A stretch of 64,000 nt of DNA from assembly GCF_001625595.1 (NCBI RefSeq), contig NZ_AUXT01000046.1, positions 1-64,000 on the forward strand. Reading direction: 5' to 3'. Both the position numbers and the translations under genes were made by a program. The notes beneath the pieces were generated by a model, which did not search any database, was not told the origin of the DNA, and saw only the letters and a program-made list of their open reading frames with translations. This document shows positions 1 to 8,490 of this stretch, piece after piece. The first letter of the stretch is position 1. Each line of letters starts with the position of its first letter. Source of the DNA: Pseudoalteromonas luteoviolacea NCIMB 1942. GTDB lineage: Bacteria; Pseudomonadota; Gammaproteobacteria; Enterobacterales; Alteromonadaceae.

Positions 1-64
1 CCCCCCTAAAAATAACAGTCCTCAAAAGTAGAATTTTCTCGTAAATTAGACGAAGGGGATCTAC

Positions 65-331
65 ATGAAAAAATCAAAATTTAGTGACAGCCAGATAATG
101 GCTATTCTAAAACAATCAGAATCGGGCATTCCTGTTCCAGAGCTATGTCGTGAGCACGGCATGAGTAGTGCTACTTTTTACAAGTGGCGTGCTAAATATG
201 GCGGGATGGACGCATCACTTATGGCTCGTATGAAAGAGCTAGAAGAAGAAAATCGTCGCCTGAAAAAAATGTATGCTGAAGAGCGGTTAAAAGCGGAAAT
301 AGTTCAGGAAGCGTTACAAAAAAAGTGGTGA
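65..331 (+). CDS. IS3-family transposase OrfA
   Basis: This 88-residue protein binds the ends of the insertion sequence. Residues 1-45 form the helix-turn-helix typical of IS3 OrfA proteins (KFSDSQIMAILKQ, then CREHGMSSATFYKWRAKYGG). Residues 52-85 are a leucine-zipper-like helix (ELEEENRRLKKMYAEE) for dimerisation with OrfB. A purine-rich GAAGGGGA stretch lies just before the ATG. The end of the gene contains A7 at 318-324, the usual site of -1 programmed frameshifting that produces the OrfAB fusion in this family. It appears intact. Confidence 0.9.
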   Translation: MKKSKFSDSQIMAILKQSESGIPVPELCREHGMSSATFYKWRAKYGGMDASLMARMKELEEENRRLKKMYAEERLKAEIVQEALQKKW

Positions 332-1139
332 AGCCATCGCAACGTAAAGTGATGGCGCAGCATATGGTTTCCAATCGCAACATCAGTATTAAACTGGCTT
401 GCATGGCTTTTGGTATTAGTGAAAAGTGCTACCGCTACCAAGCAAAGTTAAATTCAGAAAACGCTGAAATAGCCGACTGGCTTGTAAAGTTAACCGAGGA
501 CGAAGTCGATTGGGGTTTTGGTCTCTGCTATGACTATTTACGAAATGTTGAAGGTTTCAAATGGAACCATAAGCGTGTTTATCGAATTTACTGTGAATTA
601 CCCTTAATTTGAGAATACGCCCCAGAAGGCGATTGAAGCGACATAAACCAGAACCACTGAAGGAGCCAATACAGCACAATCAAGTGTGGTCAGTCGACTT
701 TATGCATGACCAGTTAAGCAATGGCCGTAAAATACGTTTGTTTAACGTCATAGATGACTTTAAACGTGAAGGGTTAGTGATTGATGCGGGGTATTCATTT
801 CCAGCGATTAGAGTGATAAGAAGCCTAAATCAGCTAATTGAGTGGCGAGGAAAACCAAGCGTCATTCGTTGTGATAATGGCCCTGAATTTATAAGTCATG
901 AATTCATTCACTGGGCTAAACAACATGGAATTCGAATTGAATATATTCAGCCAGGAAACCCACAACAAAACGCTTACATCGAACGACATAACAAAACAAT
1001 TCGATATAGTTGGTTGAGCAAAAACTTATTTGATACGTTGGAAGAAGTTCAAGAACATGCTACAAGTTGGCTGTGGTTTTATAATCATAAAAGACCACAC
1101 AAAGCTAATGGAGGAAAACCGCCATTGGCTGTAGCTTAA
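325..1139 (+). pseudogene. IS3-family transposase OrfB, frameshifted
   Basis: This is the catalytic subunit of the IS3 transposase. The first part (325-612) has the HTH_21-like start and ends early at a TGA. The second part (from about 606 to 1139) continues in the next frame with the rve integrase core. All three catalytic residues are present: Asp in VDFMHD, Asp in RCDNGPEF, and Glu in NAYIERHN. The junction near 600-608 lies where the family has an unbroken CELxLNLRIxPRRR segment, so a single-base indel destroyed the frame. Codon use and family similarity are otherwise normal, suggesting recent inactivation or a sequence error. Confidence 0.88.
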
Positions 1140-1260
1140 CTCTCTATTTTTGATGACCATATTTTCAAGGTGTAGGAAAATAGTGGTGATTCATTTAGCA
1201 TGTACTTGGCTGTCTTTGCTTCTATCAATGAGAGCTCTTACCTGATATGTGTATATTAGC

Positions 1261-1941
1261 TTACAGCTCTAGCGTTAGATACATATCCTTGATCTCATCG
1301 GGGATGATGCCAAGATAGTCTAGAGTTTGGGCTTCGGTGGCGTGGCGGAATGCGCGCATTAGCAGTGCAACTGACGCATGATTTTCAATGCGTTGATGAT
1401 ACCCCCATGTTTTTCTGAGCGTATGCGAACCAAAGTTGCCATTGAGTTTTGCATGCTTGCACCAGCTTTTAACCAGCCGATTTAACGCTGGCACTGTGAG
1501 TGGTTTCCTCAGTCTTCGAAATGATACAAACAAAGGGGCGGATGGGTCTAAGCGGTTTGGGTGGTGGTCTAGCCAATTTTGTATTGCGGTGATGGCTGAG
1601 GTGTTTAACGTGATAGGGCGGTACTGTTTATTTTTGGATTGCTTAAGCTCTAAATAATCACCCACTTGCAGATGTATGACTTGGCCTATGGTGAGTGATA
1701 GTAACTCATTGGCCCTGTAGGCCTTGTTGATGCCCAGGGTAAATAAGCAAAGGTTTCTGGGTTGATGTTTTAAGTGTGCTTTGATGGTGTTGATTGCTTG
1801 GCGTGTTCGAATGGGCTGAACTTTGATCGAAGAGCCCCGCTTAGGGTGGTTGCTGTTGTTACTTTTGGGCATTCGCAGTCTTTTAAAACATCTCAAATTT
1901 TTGAGCTTGTTAACTTTTATTTGAAAGTTGGCATAATCCAT
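1261..1941 (-). CDS. Short tyrosine recombinase / integrase
   Basis: This 226-residue protein is a catalytic-domain-type tyrosine recombinase. It carries the expected active-site series: Arg76 (NKAYRANEL), a Lys near 103, His173 and Arg176 (SHTLRKTWG), His200 and Tyr209 (FRHATEAQTLDYL). The H200-to-Y209 spacing of nine matches active integrases. It is much shorter than phage integrases and lacks a full N-terminal core-binding domain. An alternative start at 1872 (MPKSNNSNHPKRG) resembles the start I recall for this short-integrase family in Vibrio and Shewanella. It lies between an IS and ssrA, a common island site, but no matching att pair is visible. A nested inverted repeat sits just upstream. 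Confidence 0.85.
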   Translation of the reverse strand: MDYANFQIKVNKLKNLRCFKRLRMPKSNNSNHPKRGSSIKVQPIRTRQAINTIKAHLKHQPRNLCLFTLGINKAYRANELLSLTIGQVIHLQVGDYLELKQSKNKQYRPITLNTSAITAIQNWLDHHPNRLDPSAPLFVSFRRLRKPLTVPALNRLVKSWCKHAKLNGNFGSHTLRKTWGYHQRIENHASVALLMRAFRHATEAQTLDYLGIIPDEIKDMYLTLEL

Positions 1942-1963
1942 TTTCCCGTTACGTATAAATAGA

Positions 1964-2021
1964 TTAGCAAGGATTCAACAGGCTGTAAGTGTGGTGGGAC
2001 GCACCATTAAATCCTTGCTGA
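1964..2021. repeat. Nested inverted repeat upstream of the integrase
   Basis: Arms AGCAAGGATT (1966-1975) and AATCCTTGCT (2010-2019) are perfect complements. Inside them lies a second hairpin, TGGTG-GGACG-CACCA (1992-2006). The structure starts about 23 bases before the integrase start codon. It may be a recombination or att site, or an operator for the integrase. Only the symmetry is observed; the function is inference. Confidence 0.5.
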
Positions 2022-2057
2022 GTACGCAGTTATTATACCTTTATCAATTTTCAAATA

Positions 2058-2256
2058 TAAATTAAAGAAGTTTTTGTTATATGGAGCCCTGTCCGTTGGG
2101 GTAAGCTTTCAGGCTGTTGCTGCTGGAATGACTAACGCTGAGTTTTTAGAGCTTGATAATTCTTATAAAAAATTTTGGATTCAAGGCGCGATGTATTCGC
2201 TTGGGCATGTCGCGGCTGCCAAAAGTAAAGAGGCGGAGAAATGCGCATTCTTCTAA
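2058..2256 (+). pseudogene. N-terminal remnant of a small secreted protein
   Basis: The reading frame KKFLLYGALSVGVSFQAVAAG resembles a signal peptide with an AxA-like cleavage site, followed by MTNAEFLELDNSYKKFWIQGAMYSLGHVAAAKSKEAEKC. No good start codon or ribosome site precedes it: the first in-frame initiation codon (TTG, 2074) falls inside the signal peptide. The frame ends just after a lone Cys. I read it as a 5'-damaged and 3'-truncated relic of a small periplasmic protein. An alternative is that it is non-coding. Confidence 0.4.
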
Positions 2257-2269
2257 AGTTATTGAGCCT

Positions 2270-2300
2270 CTGGCAAACCCGGGGCAAACCCGGGGCAAAC
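2270..2300. repeat. Short tandem repeat, unit GGCAAACCCGG
   Basis: Nearly three head-to-tail copies of an 11-base unit containing CAAACCCGGG occur here, between the secreted-protein remnant and the ssrA terminator. It is GC-rich compared with its surroundings. The role is unknown; it may be a slippage product. Confidence 0.6.
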
Positions 2301-2406
2301 CACTTGTATTTTTGTTTTAGCGACAGCCTGTCACGGCGAGTGACCGCCCCGCGAGGGAAGGGTTTTGAAATTATGTGGTCAGAATGTGGACACTATTTTA
2401 CAGACA

Positions 2407-2441
2407 CAAAAAAGCCAGTTAAAGAAGTTCTCTAACTGGCT
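2407..2441 (-). terminator. Rho-independent terminator of ssrA
   Basis: On the minus strand, AGCCAGTTA pairs with TAACTGGCT across an 11-base loop and is followed by a T run. It lies about 20 bases beyond the CCA end of tmRNA. Because it is intact, no element has inserted directly at the tmRNA 3' end in this copy. Confidence 0.88.
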
Positions 2442-2459
2442 GTTTTATAACACTTAATG

Positions 2460-2816
2460 TGGTGGAGCTGGGGGGATTTGAACCCCCGTCCAGAAAGCGT
2501 CGACCCTCGGTCCTACATGTTTAGTATCGTCTATTAGTTAACCTTTAGCTCTCGGACGAACACGATAGATAAAGGCGAGGCCGCTTCAATTTAGCCCTTC
2601 AACCCCGGCCAGGGTTTCCGTAGCGATCTTGTGTGGGGTGACACTCCAGAACCAGAACCACAAGCATTTCTTGGAGGAGTGCTAGCGGGCTATTATGCCG
2701 CTAGAGCGTAGTTATCGTCGTTTGCGATTACTTTAAATGCGGCTTTTTTACGAGGCCAACCGCCCCTCGACATGCACCTCAGGCTTCATGAATCCTGTCG
2801 AATCCTAATCAGCCCC
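2460..2816 (-). ncRNA. ssrA: Transfer-messenger RNA (tmRNA)
   Basis: tmRNA rescues stalled ribosomes and tags the unfinished protein for proteolysis. On the minus strand it starts GGGGCTGATTAGGATTCGAC and ends with GGGGGTTCAAATCCCCC, an acceptor strand and an encoded CCA at 2460-2462, giving about 357 nt. The tag reading frame at 2693-2725 begins at a GCA resume codon and reads ANDDNYALAA followed by TAA, one residue different from the E. coli ANDENYALAA. A rho-independent terminator follows. The gene appears intact. The partner smpB is not within this window. Confidence 0.97.
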
Positions 2817-3064
2817 TGAAATCTTTCATTCAGTAGATAATAACTTTACTAGACTTTGTAGCAGAGTTGTTATTTTCCAGTATTGTAGCCCTAATATATT
2901 GGCTTAGCAATAGTTTTTATACTCAATACCTCTTAGGTTAGACTGTTTGTTGATTTACTGACCGCTTTGGCGTCAAAGTGTTCGACTTTGGTCATCCTCA
3001 CTATGTTAAGCAAGAATGAAAGTCTCTTTATTCTGCGATTGTCATGTCGTTTGAACGAGTGTAC

Positions 3065-3146
3065 GGGTAAGTAGGGGGATTTGAACCCCCCAACTAATTT
3101 CTGCTTTATAACAGCTACAAAGCGTGCTATTTAAATCGGCTTACCC
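3065..3146 (-). other. tRNA-like segment with T-arm and acceptor match
   Basis: On the minus strand GGGTAAG (complement of 3140-3146) could pair with CTTACCC (complement of 3065-3071), with a perfect T-arm GGGGGTTCAAATCCCCC between them (3074-3090). That T-arm is identical over 17 bases to the tmRNA T-arm. No D-arm can be drawn, two extra bases separate T-arm and acceptor, and there is no CCA. The middle forms a different hairpin (GCTTTGTA/TATAAAGC). The 5' part overlaps the end of a protein-like reading frame. It is not a functional tRNA by eye; it may be a tRNA 3' scar. Confidence 0.35.
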
Positions 3147-3552
3147 AGTTTACGTTGTTGAGTTGTTTAATCTGTTCTTCAGTTAAAAACTCGCTAAGTT
3201 GCTTTGACTTTAATTGGTTTAGTTCTGCTATTTTATTGGTTAAGTCATGAAACGTTGGGTAAGTCTCTTGGTCGGTGATTACGTATGCTACTTCGATAAA
3301 GTTATCTCTAAGCGTGGAAAACAGGCGCTGCTGTTATGTATTGGTTAAATCATGGCTCTGCGAAACGAAGTCGACCATCAATTGTGCTTTTTTATTAGCG
3401 TCTTCGTAAAGGGTTGATAAGTACTTTTCCTTCCACTGTGTTCGGTCTGCTAAAAATGTGTGATGTTCTCTATTTTGTTTTTCGCTATTCAAACTAAGAG
3501 GTGTTTTGGCTTTTGATGATTTAGCGTACATGGGTACTAACTTGCAGCTCTT
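3130..3552 (-). pseudogene. C-terminal remnant of an unrecognised protein
   Basis: A reading frame on the minus strand runs from about 3552 (MYAKSSKAKTP...) through helical, charged sequence (TQWKEKYLSTLYEDANKK), meets an in-frame TAA at 3334-3336, then continues with clearly protein-like sequence (TLRDNFIEVAYVITDQE and QLSEFLTEEQIKQLNN) to a TAG near 3130. Composition on both sides of the stop looks alike, so this is one gene broken by a nonsense codon. Its N-terminal part is scrambled: a different frame upstream reads SHIEKLLKELQ, a coiled-coil-like piece. I do not recognise the family. Confidence 0.45.
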
Positions 3553-3607
3553 TAAGTAGCTTTTCGATGTGTGAAACTCGGACTTGCATATCTTGTACTT
3601 CATTAAG

Positions 3608-4521
3608 ATGCAAGTGATTGGAAGGTCTAAATTAATAGGATGTTTTAAAGCTGTCGTAATAGGTGATGCGCGAGGGGCTGCGGATGAAGGAGGGCTATTA
3701 GAGCGCGCGACTTGGTGGTTTTTAGGCGTTACACCGACGCAAAACAAAGGTATACAGACGACACACAAATGTCGATTGATGTGGCCAATTCATTTATTGC
3801 GAGTCAACGGATTGAACAAAATCACCTAGCTGAAGAGTTTGCCAAGAGTTATCACTGGTCAAGAGGGTATGGGCCAAGTGCTGCTAAGTTATTGAAAGGT
3901 ATATAGGCTGGGCAAAGTTACAGCACTTAATAAAGCCAAGTTTAAATACGGGTCAAAGGGCAGTGGCGCTGCTATGAGGGCGTCGGTGGTGGCTATGTGT
4001 AACTTAGTAAGTCGGGAACAGCTGCATAAAGACATCATCAAAACGGCTGAGATCACCCATGCACACCCAGAAGCAATCGGGGGTGCTTTCTTAATTGCGC
4101 GTACAACGCAACTTGCCATATGTGGTGTTGAAAAAATAGGAATAATACAAACACTATGCAATGAAAGCGATTTGGCCGTATATAAATCGAAGCTTGTTAT
4201 CATGCGATTGTGAATAATAAGGCGCTCACTAAGTCTGAGATAAAGCGTTTGTTTGGCAACGGAGTGCTCAGTACGGACTCGGTGGTGACCGCGCTTTACT
4301 TTGCTTTTAAATACCGTCATGAACCGCTTTTAGAAATGCTATCGAGTATTTGTCAATTAGGTGGTGACACAGACACCATTTGTGCTTTGGCTGGTGGAAT
4401 TTGGGGCGTATATAATGGTGATGATGGCTTAGAGGGTTTTACTCAAGAAGTCGAAGGGCTTGAAGAAATCAGTGTGCTCGCCCAAAAGCGGTATGACATG
4501 TATTCTATAGGTATTATTTAG
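3608..4521 (+). pseudogene. ADP-ribosylglycohydrolase family protein, multiply frameshifted
   Basis: Members of this family remove ADP-ribose from proteins or related substrates using two Mg ions. Successive pieces in three frames keep the family order: IGCFKAVVIGDARGAADE (for GxxxGDAxG), RYTDDTQMS (the metal-binding TDDT motif), YGSKGSGAAMR, ITHAHPEAIGGA, and QLGGDTDTICALAGGIWG (the second DxDT metal motif). Frame changes fall near 3730-3760, 3906 and 4200. Each motif is well preserved but no single frame joins them, so the gene is dead, and its decay appears recent. The last piece (4210-4521) alone could be translated but lacks half the active site. Confidence 0.85.
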
Positions 4522-4659
4522 GGTAACTCACTTTCACGTCTATTACTTTTGTTTTATTTTTTGCTTTTTGAAATTGCAAACTGTATAAATGTACAGCTTT
4601 ATTGTTTGGCATTACTTTGAACACGAGACAAAATAAAACAAAAATGGAAGGGGCGAAAT

Positions 4660-5040
4660 ATGAGAGGGAGCTGCCATTGTGGCAATGTAGTTATCGAGCT
4701 ATCGACTAAAATTGACCAAGTGACAAGTTGTAATTGTTCAATATGTCACCGTTATGGTGCTATATGGGGTTACTTTAAACTTGATGAGGTCAAAATAGAA
4801 AGCAACACTGGGCGTATTGACAGTTATAAGCATGGAGATGAATATCTTGATTTTCATCACTGCGCGCACTGTGGGTGCGTTACACACTACACGCCGAGAG
4901 AAAAAGCACAATCAGAGCGCATGGCTGTTAATCTGCGTATGTTCGAAAAAGGCCTGCTTGATGAGGTGTCTATTCGCTATTTTGATGGTGCAGATTCTTG
5001 GGAGTTTAAAGCGCAAAGTGCAGATAGGTACTTTATTTAA
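4660..5040 (+). CDS. GFA / CENP-V-like zinc protein
   Basis: This 126-residue protein belongs to the glutathione-dependent formaldehyde-activating (GFA, Mss4-fold) family. The zinc ligands are visible: Cys5 and Cys7 in SCHCGNV, Cys24, Cys26 and Cys29 in SCNCSICHRYG, and Cys69 and Cys72 in HCAHCGCV. The start follows GGAAGGGGCGAAAT, a good ribosome site. Most GFA family members have no proven formaldehyde activity, so only the fold and metal binding are firm. A second member at 50638 is broken. Confidence 0.9.
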   Translation: MRGSCHCGNVVIELSTKIDQVTSCNCSICHRYGAIWGYFKLDEVKIESNTGRIDSYKHGDEYLDFHHCAHCGCVTHYTPREKAQSERMAVNLRMFEKGLLDEVSIRYFDGADSWEFKAQSADRYFI

Positions 5041-5126
5041 CGCTGGACTGTAAATATAAATAGCCCCAATCACTTGGGGCTATTGGACTAGCTAGACGTG
5101 CATGGATTCAACACGCGCTCCTGGGG

Positions 5127-7934
5127 TTAAAAATCGTAGTCGATGCCAATGTAGCCAGAGCGGCCAAGGATCGTCCAGCCGTTGTATCCGCCTCGGCTAG
5201 TAGTCCAATGATCGCCACCGTTGTTGTCAGTCACATTGTTGATACCAATATAAACAGATGCGTTGTCCGTTAACTGATAATCAGCACGTAGGTTATGAAT
5301 TCGTGAATGAGAAGGGGTATCTGAATCTCGGTAGCCTGATGCGTCATCATCTTCATAGCGACCAGACATTTTAAACTTAAATGTCCAGCTTAGCGTCAGG
5401 TCATTCAATTGATATTTGGTAACTAAGTTAGATGCCCATTTAGGTGTACCTAGCTCACCCACTTCATTATCTGTTTCATCTAGCCCTGTTGCAAAGTTAC
5501 GGGTAGTTTCAGAGTCTTCAAGCAAGCGAGATGCTTTAAAGTCGAACGAGAGTGAATTCCATGTGTAATATGCTTCTAAATCAACCCCCCTGACACGACC
5601 AGAGTCAAAGTTCAGGCTCAGTGGTTTTACGTATTCCACGTCACCATTGTCTTTTCTGAAAGCCAAATCACAGAACATGTTGTCGATTGAATTTTGAGAC
5701 AAGTCAACGCAGTTCTTTAAAACATCAGTGCCTCTGAACTCAGAGATTTTGTCTTTTAGCTTAATGTCAAAGTAATCAATCGAAATAGTTAAATATTCTA
5801 CCAAACTTTTTGGTGTCAGCACTAAACCCACCGTTAGCGTGTCGGCTTTTTCTTGTTTTAAGTCAGGGTTACCTGAACTTCTGGATTGGCCGCGCTGGGT
5901 TTTGATGTTTGAGGTCCAATCTGGAGAAATGCCGAGCAGCGCACAGTTGGCCTTGCGGCGCCCATCTGCTGGACCGCCATCTATCTCATCTGCATCACAT
6001 GGATCTGTAATGTTTGAATACCCAATAGACTCACTTCTAAATTGCTCGTATAGCTGAGGAGCTCTTACTGCTTGAGAGTATATAGAGCGCAGGCGAACTT
6101 GATCGTTCAGCATCCAGTTCACAGCGAGCTTGCTACTTTCAAAAAGGCTATCGTTGGTTGAGTAATCCGCGATACGGTATGCCGCTTCGACGTCTAACTG
6201 ATCAACAAATGGCAAATCGCTTAATACTGGGATTAATACTTCAACGTACGCCTCTTTGATGTTGCGACTGGCATCGAGTATTTGCATTGTGGAAGACAAT
6301 TTACCTGACGCCCACAATTCATGTGGGTCAAAATAAATGCTTTCATAGCGCGCTTCTAAACCGGTACTCATTTGCATAGTACCCGCAGGCAATTCATAAA
6401 GATCGCCAGACAGGTTTGCCGTAAACGCATGGTTTACGGTGTCTGTGGTAGATGTGAATGAATCAATTACATAATCCATAAATGCGTCAGATGAGCGCTC
6501 AAACGGTGAAAAAGTAGGGCAGTTACCCGCTTCAACACACTCTCCAGCGACTTGCATTTTACTTGTAAAGCGGTCTTGGCGCATTTCAGTATGTCGCTCT
6601 AGCGATGCCATTGACTTACCAGTGACGAAGTTTACGTCCCAAAACCAATCATCGGCGTAAACACCTGAAAAAGTTAAAGATGAAGAAAAGTAGTCTCTGG
6701 TATTAGTATGTTTACGTCCACCACGTTCGTAAAAGGTGTGGTGGAAGCCAATCCAGTCTTCATCATCAAAGTTATCGGTGATTGAAGCAGGAGTATCAAA
6801 AAGATCCTTTACCTCTTTTACTTGCATCCAAGCACGTTTAAATGGCGGATCAATGACGTTATTGGATTTTGTGCGAGCGAATGTGACATCAAAATTGACG
6901 TCAAAGCTGTCGAGTTGATAGTTCAATGAAGTGAAGAGATTAATGCGTTCAAACGGGTCTTCAATGTGACCCCATGCCGTCCCTTCGTAACCTTTATCGG
7001 CGTCGACCAGCCAACCGTCGTACATATCTCTATAGCGTGCGCGAAGCGCGACTTCCTGTGAGGCCTCATCAAAGTCATACCAGTCGTAGCCCCCATCTTC
7101 ATTGTTATAGACTGAAAAAATGGTTTGAGGTACACCCCAAGGAATAGGGGATACATTGGTTTTCCAAATTTTATCTGGTTGGCCTTCGCCTTTATTTGGG
7201 TTACTTACAGAGCGCTGATAATTATAGGACTTTTCGCGGTTGGTTTGAGTCAGTGCTGACTCCGACAAGTAATCAAGGGCGATGGTGACATTGCCATCAT
7301 CCTTAAATGAAAAGCCGTGGGTAAAGTTAAAGCTTCTTGTGCTATGTCCGCCTTCTTGTGTACCAGAGAAGTGTGCATTCGCTTGCGTACCCTCAAAATC
7401 TTTTTTCAGGATAAAGTTTACAACACCTGCAACGGCATCAGAGCCATAAATGGCGGATGCGCCCCCTGTCATGACTTCAACACGCTCAATCAACGAGGCT
7501 GGAATAGTACCGACATCAGCGAACATACCTTGGTAGTCGGTTGCCACTAACGCTGGGCGCTTGCCGTTGATTAGTACGAGTGTTCTTTCTTCGCCCATGT
7601 TGCGCAAATCAAGAATATTTAGGCCCGAGTTACCGAAAGAGTAGTTACCAGATGCTGAATCGAATCCATCTGCAAATTGTGGCATACCAGTTAGTATGTC
7701 ATTGACATTGTTAGCACCTGTAATTTTGATGTCTTCTGCTGAAATAACAACAGTAGGTGACGGCGCCTCAAAGCTTGCACGCATAATGCGAGAGCCTGTT
7801 ACTGTGATGCGCTCAGGTGCTTCGGCTTGATTTTCGTCGTTCGCATATGCGCTAGGTACGATGCTAGTTGAAGCGATGGCTAGAGCTAATAAGCTCCGAT
7901 TTAAATTGCGCTTCGTTTTTTTGTTGATGCTCAT
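5127..7934 (-). CDS. TonB-dependent outer-membrane receptor
   Basis: This 935-residue protein imports a large or scarce substrate through the outer membrane using TonB energy. A signal peptide (SLLALAIASTSIVPSAYAN) precedes a TonB-box-like ERITVTGSRI near residue 42. The plug domain follows (PTVVISAEDI, LINGKRPAL, IERVEVMTGGASAIYGSDAVAGVVNF). The remainder is a 22-strand-type barrel ending in GYIGIDYDF with the terminal Phe used for outer-membrane assembly. It is the plug type seen in siderophore, peptide and sugar receptors of Alteromonadales; the substrate cannot be told from sequence. It stands alone with a long 5' region containing two GntR-like palindromes. Confidence 0.95.
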   Translation of the reverse strand: MSINKKTKRNLNRSLLALAIASTSIVPSAYANDENQAEAPERITVTGSRIMRASFEAPSPTVVISAEDIKITGANNVNDILTGMPQFADGFDSASGNYSFGNSGLNILDLRNMGEERTLVLINGKRPALVATDYQGMFADVGTIPASLIERVEVMTGGASAIYGSDAVAGVVNFILKKDFEGTQANAHFSGTQEGGHSTRSFNFTHGFSFKDDGNVTIALDYLSESALTQTNREKSYNYQRSVSNPNKGEGQPDKIWKTNVSPIPWGVPQTIFSVYNNEDGGYDWYDFDEASQEVALRARYRDMYDGWLVDADKGYEGTAWGHIEDPFERINLFTSLNYQLDSFDVNFDVTFARTKSNNVIDPPFKRAWMQVKEVKDLFDTPASITDNFDDEDWIGFHHTFYERGGRKHTNTRDYFSSSLTFSGVYADDWFWDVNFVTGKSMASLERHTEMRQDRFTSKMQVAGECVEAGNCPTFSPFERSSDAFMDYVIDSFTSTTDTVNHAFTANLSGDLYELPAGTMQMSTGLEARYESIYFDPHELWASGKLSSTMQILDASRNIKEAYVEVLIPVLSDLPFVDQLDVEAAYRIADYSTNDSLFESSKLAVNWMLNDQVRLRSIYSQAVRAPQLYEQFRSESIGYSNITDPCDADEIDGGPADGRRKANCALLGISPDWTSNIKTQRGQSRSSGNPDLKQEKADTLTVGLVLTPKSLVEYLTISIDYFDIKLKDKISEFRGTDVLKNCVDLSQNSIDNMFCDLAFRKDNGDVEYVKPLSLNFDSGRVRGVDLEAYYTWNSLSFDFKASRLLEDSETTRNFATGLDETDNEVGELGTPKWASNLVTKYQLNDLTLSWTFKFKMSGRYEDDDASGYRDSDTPSHSRIHNLRADYQLTDNASVYIGINNVTDNNGGDHWTTSRGGYNGWTILGRSGYIGIDYDF

Positions 7935-7985
7935 GGTATTCCCCTCTTTACCACAGAATTATTATTGTATTTCTGTATCACCAAA

Positions 7986-7997
7986 TTTGTATGCAAA
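7986..7997. promoter_or_regulatory. GntR-like palindrome, proximal copy
   Basis: TTTGTATGCAAA is a near palindrome 52 bases upstream of the receptor start. It differs from the distal copy core TTGTATACAA at one position. FadR-type GntR regulators bind TTGTATACAA-like sites, so it may be an operator; this is inference from memory. Confidence 0.45.
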
Positions 7998-8073
7998 ACT
8001 ATTTTTTAAAGTTAAAAATAGAATTTATTTTTATATAGAACTGATAAACATGATCTAAAATCACAGAGTGATA

Positions 8074-8085
8074 ATTGTATACAAT
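8074..8085. promoter_or_regulatory. GntR-like palindrome, distal copy
   Basis: ATTGTATACAAT is a perfect 12-base palindrome 140 bases upstream of the TonB receptor start. It matches the form of sites bound by hexuronate and other FadR-subfamily GntR repressors. No GntR gene lies in this window. Confidence 0.5.
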
Positions 8086-8490
8086 ATACACTAAATTTAA
8101 TTAGGCAAGAGATAATATTGAATCCATGATGGTTTTTGTTGCTTAAAGCGCAGCTAACGATGGTGTTTTGAGCACTAGTTACGTGCAAATCTATTTGTTA
8201 AAAGAGGTTGGCGAGTATGAATGAAACTGTTATAAATTTATCATATCAATTGCGCTTGCTTTGTATCATAAATTTTACATTGAGGTGGGGTTGTAATTTT
8301 TTATTGCTTAAATCAAATTAAAAATTTTGTCTAAAAATTTGCAACAGGATTGTGTAAGGTAAGTTGATATCAGCGACCTTTGAAGTTCTAGAACAGCAAA
8401 CGAAAATGAATTAATTATTTTAAAATAAAGCCAAGCGTGATAGTAAGTATAACTAAATCAATTATCTAGCAATGTTAAGGAAAGAGGGGT

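Larger units (their letters stand above)
1..1173 (+). mobile_element. IS3-family insertion sequence (IS407-like group)
   Basis: The element carries orfA, a slippery A7 run at 318-324 and an orfB with the DDE catalytic triad. Its ends are recognisable as imperfect inverted repeats: the complement of bases 1-32 aligns with 1143-1173, sharing TCTA, TTTTGA, GAC and TATTTT blocks in the same order. The left tip touches the window edge, so the outermost bases and any target duplication cannot be seen. OrfB is interrupted by a frameshift, so this copy is probably immobile unless a transposase is supplied by another copy. Assignment to the IS407 group rests on the motif order of OrfB from memory. Confidence 0.8.
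7935..8490. other. Long AT-rich regulatory gap upstream of the TonB receptor
   Basis: These 556 bases contain no credible gene on either strand. The part next to the receptor holds the two palindromes listed separately. The rest is AT-rich with A/T runs (8040-8110 and 8290-8340), consistent with promoter DNA for the minus-strand receptor. The 3' part leads into the remains of a protease gene. Confidence 0.6.

Noticed and set aside
2241..2435. Plus-strand frame starting MRILLKLLSLWQTRGKPG
   Set aside because: It runs through the tandem repeat and the ssrA terminator and has no family-like sequence.
1..2459. A genomic island with att sites at the ssrA 3' end
   Set aside because: No copy of the tmRNA 3' end was found on the left side, and the ssrA terminator is intact directly beside the gene.
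3065..3146. A functional tRNA gene on the minus strand
   Set aside because: Only the T-arm and a possible acceptor pair are present. No D-arm, no proper anticodon arm, two extra bases before the acceptor and no CCA.
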